NCBI GenBank assembly: GCA_019751755.1 | Contig: JAIENA010000385.1 | Coordinates: 1 to 42,549, forward strand | Source of the DNA: Burkholderiaceae bacterium | GTDB taxonomy: Bacteria; Pseudomonadota; Gammaproteobacteria; Burkholderiales; Burkholderiaceae_D | Length of the DNA: 42,549 nucleotides | Direction of reading: 5' to 3' | Shown here: one piece after another, positions 35,426 to 42,549 of the stretch | Numbering within the stretch: position 1 is the first letter of the stretch | How the letters are laid out: each line of letters opens with the position of its first letter | The notes under the pieces: model-generated | Databases searched by the model: none | Told to the model about the DNA's origin: nothing | Seen by the model: only the letters and a program-made list of their open reading frames with translations | Translations under genes and position numbers: made by a program

Positions 35426-35534
35426 GCCGCCATCATCAACCCAGAACTCGCCCCGCGCCCAGCGCATGGTGGGGCGCATTGAGCGTCAGCATGTGTGACA
35501 GGTTGCCGTTGGCGGGCGTCGTCACCGTGATGCC
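35426..35534 (-). pseudogene. Probable remnant of a transglutaminase-like gene
   Basis: Between the alpha-E stop and the Anbu start there are only 184 bp. One minus-strand frame (35534-35436) reads NGNLSHMLTLNAPHHALG, which fits the GN..H.LTL..PH pattern of the N-terminal domain of bacterial transglutaminases. The neighbouring frame continues ARGEFWVDDGG (35458-35426). The switch of frame and the lack of a start, Cys-His-Asp site or length indicate a decayed fragment. The position is exactly where Anbu clusters usually carry a transglutaminase. The match is by eye and short, so it could be chance. Confidence 0.4.
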
Positions 35535-36460
35535 TAAGCGGCCAGCGGCACCAGGAAGTCCCGGCTGATGCGGTTGCCCAGCTCATAAATATTGGCAAGG
35601 AAGGTGGTCAGCGTGCCGTGCAACCCGGCTTTCTGGATATCCTCGATCGACCCGAAGCGCAGCTGCGCGTGCAGCCGTCCCGCGTAACGTTCGGTCTCGC
35701 CCGACGCGTCATTGCGCACCTGCGCCAGGTTGTACACCACTTCATCCATGCAGGCCAGCAGCGAGCGCGGCATGTCGGCGCGCAGCATCAGCAATTCCGC
35801 GATGCGCTCGGGCGTGATGACGTCGCGGTACACCTTGCGGTAAATCTCGAAGCCGGACACCGAGCGCAGCAGCGCCGCCCAATAGTAATAATCGCGTTGC
35901 GTGACATCATCGGCGCGGTGGAATTTGACGTCCAGGATGCGCGCCGTGTTGTCGGCCCGCTCCAGGAACGTACCGAGGCGGATGAAGTGCACCGCATCGT
36001 CGCGCAGCATGGTGCCGAGGGTGACGCCGCGCGACAGGTGCGAGCGGTATTTGACCCATTCGAACACCTGGCTCGGATCGTTTTCCAGCAAGGGCACGCG
36101 TTTTTTCCAGTCGAGCCAGGTCTGGTTCAGGGTTTCCCACACTTCGGTGGTCAAGGTGCCGCGCACGGCGCGCGCATTTTCCCGCGCCTCCTTGAGGCAC
36201 GCCGCGATTGACGACGGGTTGTTCGGATCGCGCGCCATGAAATCAATCACATCGGCCGCATTGACCGTGCTGTAACGGGCGTCATAGGCTTGCTGCAATT
36301 CTGAAATGCCCAGCAGCGCGCGCCAGCTGCGTTCCGCGTCTTGCGCCGATTGCGGCAGCATCGCGGCCTGTACGTGCACGTCGAGCATGCGCGCCGTGTT
36401 TTCGGCCCGTTCGGTATAGCGGGCCATCCAGAATAAATGGTCGGCGGTACGGCTCAGCAT
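35534..36460 (-). CDS. Alpha-E domain protein
   Basis: A 308-residue, almost all-helical protein of the bacterial alpha-E family. It begins MLSRTADHLFWMARYTERAEN, the family hallmark with its R..E..EN signature, repeated in part at FIRLGTFLERADNTARILD (about residue 160). No catalytic function is established; it is thought to work with the adjacent circularly permuted ATP-grasp enzyme. ATG 36460 is chosen over 36484: it overlaps the ATP-grasp stop by 7 nt (ATGCTGA) and has AAGGG 8 nt upstream, so the two are translationally coupled. Confidence 0.92.
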   Translation of the reverse strand: MLSRTADHLFWMARYTERAENTARMLDVHVQAAMLPQSAQDAERSWRALLGISELQQAYDARYSTVNAADVIDFMARDPNNPSSIAACLKEARENARAVRGTLTTEVWETLNQTWLDWKKRVPLLENDPSQVFEWVKYRSHLSRGVTLGTMLRDDAVHFIRLGTFLERADNTARILDVKFHRADDVTQRDYYYWAALLRSVSGFEIYRKVYRDVITPERIAELLMLRADMPRSLLACMDEVVYNLAQVRNDASGETERYAGRLHAQLRFGSIEDIQKAGLHGTLTTFLANIYELGNRISRDFLVPLAA

Positions 36461-37884
36461 GGCGAATTCCCTTCCAAAATCCACGTGTCTTTTGTTCCAC
36501 CGCCCTGTGATGAATTCACCACCAGCGATCCCTCTTGCAGCGCCACCCGCGTCAGTCCGCCCGGCACCATGGAGACGGTTTTGCCGGACAGCACGAACGG
36601 CCGCAAGTCAATGTGGCGTGGCGCCACGCCGGATTCCACGAAGGTCGGGCAATTCGACAGCGCCAGCGTCGGTTGTGCAATGTAGCCATCCGGCTTGGCG
36701 ATCAGGCGCTGGCGGAAGTCCTCGATTTGCGCGCGCGTCGACGCCGGGCCCACCAGCATGCCGTAGCCGCCCGCGCCGTGTACTTCCTTGACCACCAGTT
36801 CCGGCAAGTGCGCCAGCGTGTACTCCAGGTCTTCCTTGCGGCGGCACTGCCAGGTCGGCACGTTGTTCAGGATCGGCCGCTCCGATAAGTAAAACTCGAT
36901 CATGTCGGGCACATAGGGGTAGATCGACTTGTCGTCGGCCACGCCGGTGCCGATCGCATTGGCCAGCGTGACCCGTCCGGCGCGGTACACCGACAGCAGG
37001 CCCGGCACCCCCAGCGATGAATCGGGGCGGAACGCCAGCGGATCGAGGAAATCGTCGTCGAGCCGGCGGTAAATCACGTCCACCCGGCGCGGCCCGTGCG
37101 TGGTGCGCATGTACACGGCGTTATCGGACACAAATAAATCCTTGCCTTCCACCAGTTCCACGCCCATTTGCTGCGCCAGGAACGCGTGCTCGAAATACGC
37201 CGAGTTATACATGCCCGGTGTCATGACGACGATGGTGGGATTGTCGACGCCTTGCGGCGCGACCGAACGCAGGTTATCGAGCAGCAAGTCCGGATAATGG
37301 TCGACCGGCGCCACGCGGTGGCGGGCAAACAGTTCGGGGAACAGGCGCATCATCATCTTGCGGTCTTCCAACATATACGACACGCCGGACGGCACGCGCA
37401 GGTTATCTTCCAGCACGTAAAACTCGCCCTTGCCGGCACGCACGATATCGACGCCGGCAATATGCGCATAGATGTCGGACGGCACATTGATGCCCTGCAT
37501 TTCAGGCCGGTATTGCGCATTCTGATAAATCTGCTCGGCGGGAATGATGCCGGCCTTGATGATATTCTGGTCGTGGTAAATATCGTGGATGAACATGTTC
37601 AGGGCTTTGACCCGCTGCGCCAGGCCGGCCTGCAACTGGGTCCATTCCGTTGACGGAATGATGCGCGGGATGATGTCGAACGGGATCAGGCGTTCGGTGC
37701 CCGCATCGTCGCCATAGACGGCAAACGTGATGCCGACGCGGCGGAACAGCAAATCGGCTTCGGCGCGTTTGCGCGCCAGTGTGTCGGGTGGCTGTTGCTC
37801 CAGCCAGCGACAGAACTCCCGGTAGTGTTCGCGCACCGGCGTGGCGGCCGCGCTATCGTGCATTTCATTGTAGAAGTTGAGCAT
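36454..37884 (-). CDS. Circularly permuted ATP-grasp type 2 protein
   Basis: A 476-residue member of the circularly permuted ATP-grasp family found with alpha-E proteins. Conserved blocks: GITFAVYGDDAGTERLIPFD, FIHDIYHDQNI, GVDIVRAGKGEFYVLEDNLR, VMTPGMYNSAYFEHAFL, RRVDVIYRRLDDDF, VKEVHGAGGYGM, and the C-terminal RPFVLSGKTVSMVPGGLTRVA. The family is predicted to ligate amino acids or peptides with ATP. ATG 37884 has AAGAG just before it; the longer reading to 38001 runs through the sigma-54 promoter and lacks family sequence. It is the first gene of the cluster, and its 5' region carries a sigma-54/NtrC-type control region. Confidence 0.93.
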   Translation of the reverse strand: MLNFYNEMHDSAAATPVREHYREFCRWLEQQPPDTLARKRAEADLLFRRVGITFAVYGDDAGTERLIPFDIIPRIIPSTEWTQLQAGLAQRVKALNMFIHDIYHDQNIIKAGIIPAEQIYQNAQYRPEMQGINVPSDIYAHIAGVDIVRAGKGEFYVLEDNLRVPSGVSYMLEDRKMMMRLFPELFARHRVAPVDHYPDLLLDNLRSVAPQGVDNPTIVVMTPGMYNSAYFEHAFLAQQMGVELVEGKDLFVSDNAVYMRTTHGPRRVDVIYRRLDDDFLDPLAFRPDSSLGVPGLLSVYRAGRVTLANAIGTGVADDKSIYPYVPDMIEFYLSERPILNNVPTWQCRRKEDLEYTLAHLPELVVKEVHGAGGYGMLVGPASTRAQIEDFRQRLIAKPDGYIAQPTLALSNCPTFVESGVAPRHIDLRPFVLSGKTVSMVPGGLTRVALQEGSLVVNSSQGGGTKDTWILEGNSPC

Positions 37885-37920
37885 CTCTTGGTCCCGGTAG
37901 TCTCGGTATGAGTACGGAAC

Positions 37921-37935
37921 GCAAGTGTTGTGCCA
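37921..37935 (-). promoter_or_regulatory. Sigma-54 (-24/-12) promoter of the ATP-grasp/alpha-E/Anbu cluster
   Basis: On the minus strand TGGCAC-AACAC-TTGC is an exact match to the RpoN core consensus, with the required 10 bp between the GG and GC elements. The predicted start is near 37910, leaving a 5' leader of about 26 nt before ATG 37884. Confidence 0.75.
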
Positions 37936-37952
37936 GCAACTAATAGAGATGT

Positions 37953-38000
37953 TGCACCGTGATGTGCACGAAAGCGGGGCGCGTGCGCCGTGCTGGTGCA
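37953..38000 (-). promoter_or_regulatory. Two NtrC-like enhancer sites
   Basis: TGCGCC-GTGCT-GGTGCA (37984-38000) differs at one base from the NtrC dyad TGCACC-N5-GGTGCA. TGCACC-GTGA-TGTGCA (37953-37968) is a second, weaker dyad with a 4-bp spacer. Their centres are about 32 bp apart, three helical turns, as in paired NtrC enhancers. They lie about 50 and 82 bp upstream of the predicted sigma-54 start. Confidence 0.6.
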
Positions 38001-38043
38001 TGCTGCCCCACGGCCATGCCTGAGCTTGGTGCGTGGTGGGAGC

Positions 38044-38523
38044 TTACTCCGACGCCAGCTGCGTCAGCGCATCACCGGTCACACGGCAAATGCGCCAGTC
38101 CGGCATCACGGTGGCGCCCATGCCCTGGTAGAAACTGATCGCGTTTTCATTCCAGTCCAGCACCGACCATTCAAAGCGGCCGCACTGGCGGTCCACGGCC
38201 AGCTGCGCCAGCGCCACCAGCATTTGCTTGCCGTAGCCTTTGCCGCGCGCATTTTGCTTGACGTATAAATCTTCCAGGTACAGCCCCTTCTGACACAGGA
38301 AGGTGGAAAAGTTGTGGAAGAACAGGGCAAAGGTGACGACTTCGCCGTCTTCCTCGCCGACCAGCGCTTCGGCGGCGGGATGGGCGCCAAACAGGCTTTC
38401 GTGCAGTTTGGCTTCGTCGGCGACGACGATGTGTTCGAGTTTTTCAAATACCGCCAGCTCGAAGATCATGCCAAAAATGGCGTTGACATCATGCGGTTCG
38501 GCTGGACGTATGGTCAGGCTCAT
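38044..38523 (-). CDS. GNAT-family N-acetyltransferase (SSAT-like)
   Basis: A 159-residue acetyltransferase. The acetyl-CoA loop is QNARGKGYGKQML near residue 92, following LYLEDLYVK. WNENAISFYQGMGA is the late GNAT motif. The arrangement FFHNFSTF..KGLYLEDLYV is shared with spermidine/spermine and thialysine acetyltransferases, so a small polyamine or amino-acid amine is the likely acceptor. The start overlaps the end of the EamA transporter gene by 35 nt on the same strand, so the two are probably co-expressed. The stop is followed by the NtrC-site region of the next cluster. Confidence 0.88.
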   Translation of the reverse strand: MSLTIRPAEPHDVNAIFGMIFELAVFEKLEHIVVADEAKLHESLFGAHPAAEALVGEEDGEVVTFALFFHNFSTFLCQKGLYLEDLYVKQNARGKGYGKQMLVALAQLAVDRQCGRFEWSVLDWNENAISFYQGMGATVMPDWRICRVTGDALTQLASE

Positions 38524-39454
38524 GGATCGGTGTAGGGTCGGTTATCGGTTTCTTCACAGCCGGCGTGGGCGATTTCAGTACCCAGGCGACGCTCGATAAG
38601 CACAATACCATACCCAGCCACTCAATCGCGCCGGGCCGGTAACTTTCCAGCTGGATCGACATCAGCACGGAAATCACCGGCGTGACCACGCCGATGTAGA
38701 CCGCCTTTTGCGCCCCCCAGCGGTGAATCAGCGTGAAATACGCGGCAAAGGCAATCACCGAACCGAACAGCGACAAATACAGCAAGCCGCCCCAGTAACT
38801 GCTGGACGCGGGCAGCGTGAAATGCACGCCGGTGATCAAGGCGAAAGCGGTCACGAACAGGGTGCCCCACAGCATCGCCCACGCCATGGTCAACAGCACG
38901 TTGGCGGAATGGGCGCGCACCTTGACCACCATCATGTTGCCGACTGTGCCGGCAATGGTGGCCGTCAGCGCCAATCCCAGTCCCAGCAGGAAGTGGCCGG
39001 CGCCGCCCGCCACGATATCTTTCCAGGAGGCGTGGATCGAATCATAGAACAGCATGGTGACACCGAGGATCGCCACGGCGGCGGCGCTCCAGGTACGCCA
39101 GGTCAGCACCGTGCCAAACATGATGCGGCTGCAAATCGGCGTCCAGATCACCATCAGCGCAAACAGCACCGCCACCAGGGCCGAAATCAAGTGTTGTTCC
39201 GAGGTGTAGGTGCACAAGTAACTGACGGCAAAGGTGGCGAAGCCCTGCGCCATCATCCAGCGCTGGACTTTCCAGGGCAGGACCAGCTTGTCGCCCCGCA
39301 CCAGGCACCACGCGAACAAGGTCGCGGCAGCCAGGCCGAAGCGGTAAATAATGGAAACGGCCGGCGCGACGTGGCCCAGTTGCAGGGTGATGGCCCAGAA
39401 AGTGGAGCCCCAGATCAGGCAGGCGGCGGAAAACAGGATGGGAGAAGAAAACAT
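38489..39454 (-). CDS. EamA/DMT-family transporter
   Basis: A 321-residue inner membrane protein with about ten predicted helices in two EamA repeats. The first begins ACLIWGSTFWAITLQLG (residues about 11-27), the family opening; the second contains GTVGNMMVVKVRAHS and ends near FTLIHRWGAQKAVYIG. The last 30 residues are a cytosolic Pro/Thr-rich tail. It probably exports a small metabolite or amino acid. A -10-like TATACT (39466-39461, minus) ends only six bases before the ATG and there is no SD, which suggests a leaderless message. It overlaps the downstream GNAT gene by 35 nt. Confidence 0.88.
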   Translation of the reverse strand: MFSSPILFSAACLIWGSTFWAITLQLGHVAPAVSIIYRFGLAAATLFAWCLVRGDKLVLPWKVQRWMMAQGFATFAVSYLCTYTSEQHLISALVAVLFALMVIWTPICSRIMFGTVLTWRTWSAAAVAILGVTMLFYDSIHASWKDIVAGGAGHFLLGLGLALTATIAGTVGNMMVVKVRAHSANVLLTMAWAMLWGTLFVTAFALITGVHFTLPASSSYWGGLLYLSLFGSVIAFAAYFTLIHRWGAQKAVYIGVVTPVISVLMSIQLESYRPGAIEWLGMVLCLSSVAWVLKSPTPAVKKPITDPTPIHEPDHTSSRTA

Positions 39455-39547
39455 TCAAGCAGTATAGACAGATTCCGCCAACCTTGCTGGAGAGCAGCTT
39501 TGGGGCTAATTCAAGACGAATTGACAGCGGTTCCGCCCGATTTCGCG

Positions 39548-39985
39548 TTAGTAAGCGACATTCAGCCGGCGATACAGAAAGCCCAGCACGAACAGCGGGC
39601 CGATCAGCAGAAAGCGCACATCCTCGAAAAACGACGGCTTTTTGCCTTCGATCTTGTGGCCGATAAACTGGCCGATCCACGCCACCACGAAAATCGTCAG
39701 CGACATCGGCAGGATCACGGTCGGCTGCAGCGACGCCAGCACCGCCAGCATGGCGCCCGACATCAGCAACATGCCGACCGCAAACGGAATCGACAGCGTG
39801 ATGTAATAGGCCAGCGCCAGGAACGTCGCGCCGACCGCCGCCATTGGATTCATGTGCCAGATCAGGCCCAGCAGGGAAAAGACGATGGCCGGCACACAAA
39901 CGAAGTGGATCAACTCGTTTCTGGGATGGCGGTGGCTGTCGCTGTATCGTTCCAGCAGCCGGTCAATTTGGCGTGGTTCGCTCAT
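39548..39985 (-). CDS. DUF962 / Mpo1-like membrane protein
   Basis: A 145-residue membrane protein of the DUF962 (YGL010w/Mpo1) family. The N-terminal SHRHPRNELIHFVCVP carries His18, His20 and His27. Four hydrophobic segments follow, and IGHKIEGKKPSFFED carries His110 and the family signature, then a final helix. Yeast Mpo1 is an Fe(II)-dependent dioxygenase in alpha-oxidation of 2-hydroxy fatty acids; the conserved histidines suggest the bacterial protein is also a metal enzyme acting on a lipid. It stands alone, divergent from the DNA glycosylase gene. Confidence 0.85.
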   Translation of the reverse strand: MSEPRQIDRLLERYSDSHRHPRNELIHFVCVPAIVFSLLGLIWHMNPMAAVGATFLALAYYITLSIPFAVGMLLMSGAMLAVLASLQPTVILPMSLTIFVVAWIGQFIGHKIEGKKPSFFEDVRFLLIGPLFVLGFLYRRLNVAY

Positions 39986-40063
39986 GACGAAGATCTCCCC
40001 AAGTACTTGTTATTTGGAACTATCGTTCGATTCTACACTGGAACCGTGGGCTAAAATGCCACC

Positions 40064-40555
40064 ATGAGTTCGTCCATTCCCCTGACCGGCCTGGCGCCCG
40101 TGATTGACCACCACACCCGTATTTTGATCCTCGGCAGCTTCCCTGGCGACGCGTCGCTGAAGGCGCAGCAGTACTATGCGCATCCGCGCAATGCACTGTG
40201 GCCGATCCTGGCGGCGCTGACGGGGGAAGACCTGGTGGCGCTGCCCTATGTTGAGAGACTGCCCCGCTTGCTGGCGCATGGTTTCGGTCTGTGGGATGTG
40301 CTGGGCGCCTGCGAGCGCAAGGGCAGCCTCGATTCGGCCATCCGCAAGCCCGCCGCCAATGATTTCGAGCGCCTGCACCGCTTGTGCCCTGAATTGGCGG
40401 TGGTGGGATTCAACGGGCAAATGTCAGGCAAATTCGCCCCGCAATTCAATGATGTGGGTTACCGCACGGTGCTGCTGCCGTCGACGTCGCCAGCCTATGC
40501 CGCCATGGCCTTTGACGAGAAATTGGCCAGTTGGCGGCAATTGCTGGCGCTGTAA
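40064..40555 (+). CDS. Family 6 uracil-DNA-glycosylase-superfamily protein (DNA-deoxyinosine glycosylase type)
   Basis: A 163-residue single-domain glycosylase. Motif A is GSFPGDASL (24-32), followed by QQYYAHPRNALWPIL with Asn43, which matches the catalytic Asn of family 6 hypoxanthine-DNA glycosylases. The late motif LPSTSPAYA replaces the HPSP of classical UDGs. It removes hypoxanthine (deaminated adenine), possibly also uracil, from DNA. A candidate promoter TTGTTA-N18-TTCTAC lies just upstream. The gene is single, next to a terminator it shares with the opposite-strand DUF3297 gene. Confidence 0.88.
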   Translation: MSSSIPLTGLAPVIDHHTRILILGSFPGDASLKAQQYYAHPRNALWPILAALTGEDLVALPYVERLPRLLAHGFGLWDVLGACERKGSLDSAIRKPAANDFERLHRLCPELAVVGFNGQMSGKFAPQFNDVGYRTVLLPSTSPAYAAMAFDEKLASWRQLLAL

Positions 40556-40567
40556 TGGCCGCAACAT

Positions 40568-40606
40568 AAAAAAATGGCTGGCCCGGTTCCCCGGCGCCAG
40601 CCATTT
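40568..40606. terminator. Terminator between the glycosylase and DUF3297 genes
   Basis: AAATGGCTGGC (40572-40582) and GCCAGCCATTT (40596-40606) form a perfect 11-bp stem. On the minus strand it is followed by a T run (40574-40568 as A on plus), so it ends the DUF3297 transcript; it can also end the glycosylase transcript. A second small hairpin, CTTGCAC/GTGCAAG (40610-40626), lies next to it. Confidence 0.85.
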
Positions 40607-40627
40607 GCGCTTGCACTCAGTGCAAGA

Positions 40628-40873
40628 TTACTTGTAGAACACGTCGACCTTGCCTTTCAGCTTGATCAGCATCGGATTGCCGCGGCGATCCAGTGCTTTG
40701 CCGGCCGGTACTTTGATCCAGCCTTCGCTGATGCAGTATTCCTCGACATCAGTGCGTTCTTTGTCATTGAAGTGAATGCCTACTTCGTGTTCAAACACGG
40801 CAGGGACGTGAAATTTGCTGCGCGGATCAATCGACAGATGGTCCGGCAGTTCTGGGCGGGTAGTATCGTTCAT
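40628..40873 (-). CDS. DUF3297 family protein
   Basis: An 81-residue cytoplasmic protein. PDHLSIDPRSKFHVPAVFEH, VGIHFNDKERTDVEEYCISEGW and GNPMLIKLKGKVDVF are the conserved blocks of DUF3297, found widely in proteobacteria; no function is known. ATG 40873 fits the family length; a reading to 41041 would add 56 residues without family resemblance. A strong terminator follows. It is divergent from the wax ester synthase gene. Confidence 0.88.
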   Translation of the reverse strand: MNDTTRPELPDHLSIDPRSKFHVPAVFEHEVGIHFNDKERTDVEEYCISEGWIKVPAGKALDRRGNPMLIKLKGKVDVFYK

Positions 40874-41014
40874 AGCCCGAATTATCTGACAGAAAGGCGC
40901 TGCGCACAACCGCTGCGTGGCCAGCGCCGGGTCATCGGTCGTGCGACGCATCAGGATGTTGGGTGGCAAGACGTCGCAATTTCGCACAGCCCGCCAAACC
41001 TGAGGATTCCTTCC

Positions 41015-41044
41015 TTGACTGCGATTCCGGCAGCGCCCCATACT
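41015..41044 (+). promoter_or_regulatory. Putative sigma-70 promoter of the WS/DGAT gene
   Basis: TTGACT (41015-41020) and CATACT (41039-41044) are separated by 18 nt, giving a predicted start near 41051, some 23 nt before the ATG. The -10 matches at 4 of 6 positions. Confidence 0.4.
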
Positions 41045-41073
41045 GATTTTTCATTACACATATAGTAATTTTC

Positions 41074-42468
41074 ATGAGCCAACTCTCACTCCTCGATCTC
41101 GGGTTCCTGATCACGGAATCGGAAGCCAGTCCCAAGCACGTTGCCGGTTTGCTGATTTTCAAACGCCCGGCCGGTGCGCGTGCGACGTTTGCCAAGAAAC
41201 TGTATGAACAATACCTGGCGGCCACGCATCTCGAGCCGCCGTTCAACCGCATCCTGGCGTATTCGCTGACGGCGCTGCCGCATTGGGCGGAATGCGCCGA
41301 CGTCGATATGGAACAGCATGTGCACTTCCATAAGATGCCGAAGGGCGCCAACCGGCGCGAAGATTTGTATAAATTCGTCGCGCAATTGCATACGCCGGTG
41401 CTGGACCGTTCGCGCCCGATGTGGGAAATGCACGTGATTGACGGCCTCGAAGGCGGGCGTTTTGCGCTGTACCAGAAGATGCACCACGCCTATGCGGACG
41501 GCATGACGATGACGCGCTGGTTTGCGCAAAGCATGTCGGAGTCGCCGGAGGACGATGAACTGAAACCGGTCTGGTCGGTTCGCCGCAGCAGCAGTGAAGG
41601 CCGCTTGCGCCGCAAGCTGGGGCAGGACATGGTGGAAAGCGCGCTGTCCAAAGCCATCGGCGGCGCCCGGGGCGTCAGCCAGCGGCTGTTCGGTATCGGC
41701 AGGCTGTCCGCCATGTTGCTGCTGGAATCGGTGAAATTGACCAAGAATGCGATTTCACTGCCATTCGTGGCCAGCCGCCATACGCCACTGACGGGCCAGG
41801 TAACGTCGGGCCGTGAATTCTCCGCTATCACGATTCCGATGGAACGCGTGTCCCGTATCCAGGCCGCCACCCGTTCCACCTTGAACCACGTGGCGCTGAC
41901 TTGCCTGGACGGGGCGCTGCGGCGCTACCTGGAAGAGCAGGGCGTAGAACTGGAACAGCCGATCGTGATCCAGATGCCGGTTAATTTGCGCAAGGAAGGC
42001 GAGAAGACGGCTGGCAACAAGATCGGCATCGTGCAGGTTGAACTGTCGCCGCCGACCGACGACCCGTATGTCCGCTTGCGCAATATCGGCTTTTCGCTGC
42101 GCAATGTGCGCGTGATGGTGGACTCCGTGGCGCCGGCCGCGATTGAAACCTATACCATCGTGACGGGGCTGATCGGCCAGTTGGCGGAAATGCTCAAACT
42201 GTCGGAACGGATGCCGCCGATGGGCAATACGCTGGTGTCGAATGTGCCGGGACCGAAGCAGCGCATGTACCTGAAAGGCGCGTTGCTGGAAGAAATGCAT
42301 CCGATTTCCACGCTGCCGCCAAGCAATCTGCTGAACATCACCTTGTTCAGTTATGGCGGCTTGCTGCACTTCGGCCTGATCGCCACCGACCAGTTGCCGA
42401 ACCTGGAGTCGCTCAGCGGCTATATCGGGCAGGCGTTCGACGACCTGGAGCTGGCGGTCGGCGTGTAA
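41074..42468 (+). CDS. Wax ester synthase / acyl-CoA:diacylglycerol acyltransferase (WS/DGAT)
   Basis: A 464-residue acyltransferase. The catalytic HHAYADG is at 137-143 (HHxxxDG, His138 and Asp142 essential in the family). The opening MSQLSLLDLGFLITES and the later PWEMH-type PMWEMHVIDGL, the VALTCLDGALRRYL helix, the PVNLR strand (MPVNLRKEG), and NTLVSNVPGPKQ are all typical WS/DGAT blocks. It joins acyl-CoA to long alcohols or diacylglycerol, producing neutral lipid for storage at the inner membrane. No fatty acyl reductase or lipid gene is adjacent. The SD is weak. The stop lies 25 bp before a strong hairpin at the window end. Confidence 0.92.
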   Translation: MSQLSLLDLGFLITESEASPKHVAGLLIFKRPAGARATFAKKLYEQYLAATHLEPPFNRILAYSLTALPHWAECADVDMEQHVHFHKMPKGANRREDLYKFVAQLHTPVLDRSRPMWEMHVIDGLEGGRFALYQKMHHAYADGMTMTRWFAQSMSESPEDDELKPVWSVRRSSSEGRLRRKLGQDMVESALSKAIGGARGVSQRLFGIGRLSAMLLLESVKLTKNAISLPFVASRHTPLTGQVTSGREFSAITIPMERVSRIQAATRSTLNHVALTCLDGALRRYLEEQGVELEQPIVIQMPVNLRKEGEKTAGNKIGIVQVELSPPTDDPYVRLRNIGFSLRNVRVMVDSVAPAAIETYTIVTGLIGQLAEMLKLSERMPPMGNTLVSNVPGPKQRMYLKGALLEEMHPISTLPPSNLLNITLFSYGGLLHFGLIATDQLPNLESLSGYIGQAFDDLELAVGV

Positions 42469-42493
42469 CAGGTCATCAGGTTTGCGCGTGAAA

Positions 42494-42541
42494 CCTCGGC
42501 CTTCAGGCCGGGGAGGCAGAGCGCGGAACGCACGGCGTTCC
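42494..42541. repeat. Two adjacent hairpins at the right window edge
   Basis: CCTCGGCC/GGCCGGGG with TTCA loop (42494-42513) and GGAACGC/GCGTTCC with ACG loop (42525-42541). There is no T tract. The first could mark the end of a mobile element lying to the right (IS200/IS605 ends often carry such stems), a REP element or a 3'-end structure for the WS/DGAT transcript; the window stops too soon to decide. Confidence 0.4.
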
Positions 42542-42549
42542 TTGCTTTG

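Noticed and set aside
1-42549. CRISPR array, prophage, integrase, toxin-antitoxin or restriction genes
   Set aside because: No direct-repeat array, and no ORF with such features was found on either strand; all large ORFs are accounted for by the genes listed.

Overview
The window is GC-rich, densely coded DNA with the gene content of a betaproteobacterium, most likely Oxalobacteraceae (Massilia, Duganella or Janthinobacterium type). This placement is inferred from the trxA-rho-rpmE (type B L31) order, a five-step hut pathway with hutF, hutG and hutD, a multi-PAS hybrid kinase, and the Anbu/ATP-grasp/alpha-E cluster. There is no phage, integrase, transposase gene or CRISPR array. The annotated protein genes are ordinary chromosomal genes; the accessory-looking parts are short inverted repeats and small regulatory sites.

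Layout. 1-420: the first codons of an MBOAT acyltransferase on the minus strand, a tRNA-Leu(CAA) with its own promoter and terminator, then a divergent KimA/APC-type transporter (420-2381). 2397-4331: a GNAT enzyme, a 495-bp gap holding a 27-codon ORF with a strong ribosome binding site, and two tandem paralogous secreted proteins. 4371-9116 (minus): a divergent membrane-bound FtsH-like AAA protease, a periplasmic solute-binding protein and an ArnT/PMT-type glycosyltransferase. 9190-11464 (minus): rpmE2, rho and trxA, separated by several hairpins. 11743-16872 (minus): a lone receiver protein and a very large hybrid kinase with an NMT1/THI5-like periplasmic sensor. 16993-19676: hutC (minus), divergent from ada and a translationally overlapping 2OG-Fe(II) oxygenase; an Ada-box-like site lies in front of ada. 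19796-23886: a small phosphate-binding-like protein and porin pair, an exported amidohydrolase, and a TlpA-like thioredoxin protein.

24089-31459: the histidine utilisation operon hutU-hutH-hutG-hutF-hutD-hutI. It converts histidine through urocanate, imidazolonepropionate, formiminoglutamate and formylglutamate to glutamate and formate. An inverted repeat matching a HutC operator fills the -35/-10 spacer of its promoter. The repressor gene hutC lies about 6.4 kb away. A REP-like element separates hutD from hutI. A large exported zinc metalloprotease follows.

34474-37884 (minus): circularly permuted ATP-grasp, alpha-E protein and Anbu (proteasome-like peptidase). The transglutaminase usually found in this cluster is missing; a short, frameshifted stretch resembling its N-terminal domain lies where it should be. 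Upstream is an exact sigma-54 -24/-12 match preceded by two NtrC-like dyads about three helical turns apart, so this protein/peptide-processing cluster is predicted to respond to nitrogen limitation. I consider this the most interesting signal in the window. 38044-42468: a GNAT/EamA pair, a DUF962 (Mpo1-like) membrane protein, a family 6 DNA glycosylase, a DUF3297 protein and a wax ester synthase/DGAT. The last 80 bases hold two strong hairpins of unknown nature at the window edge.
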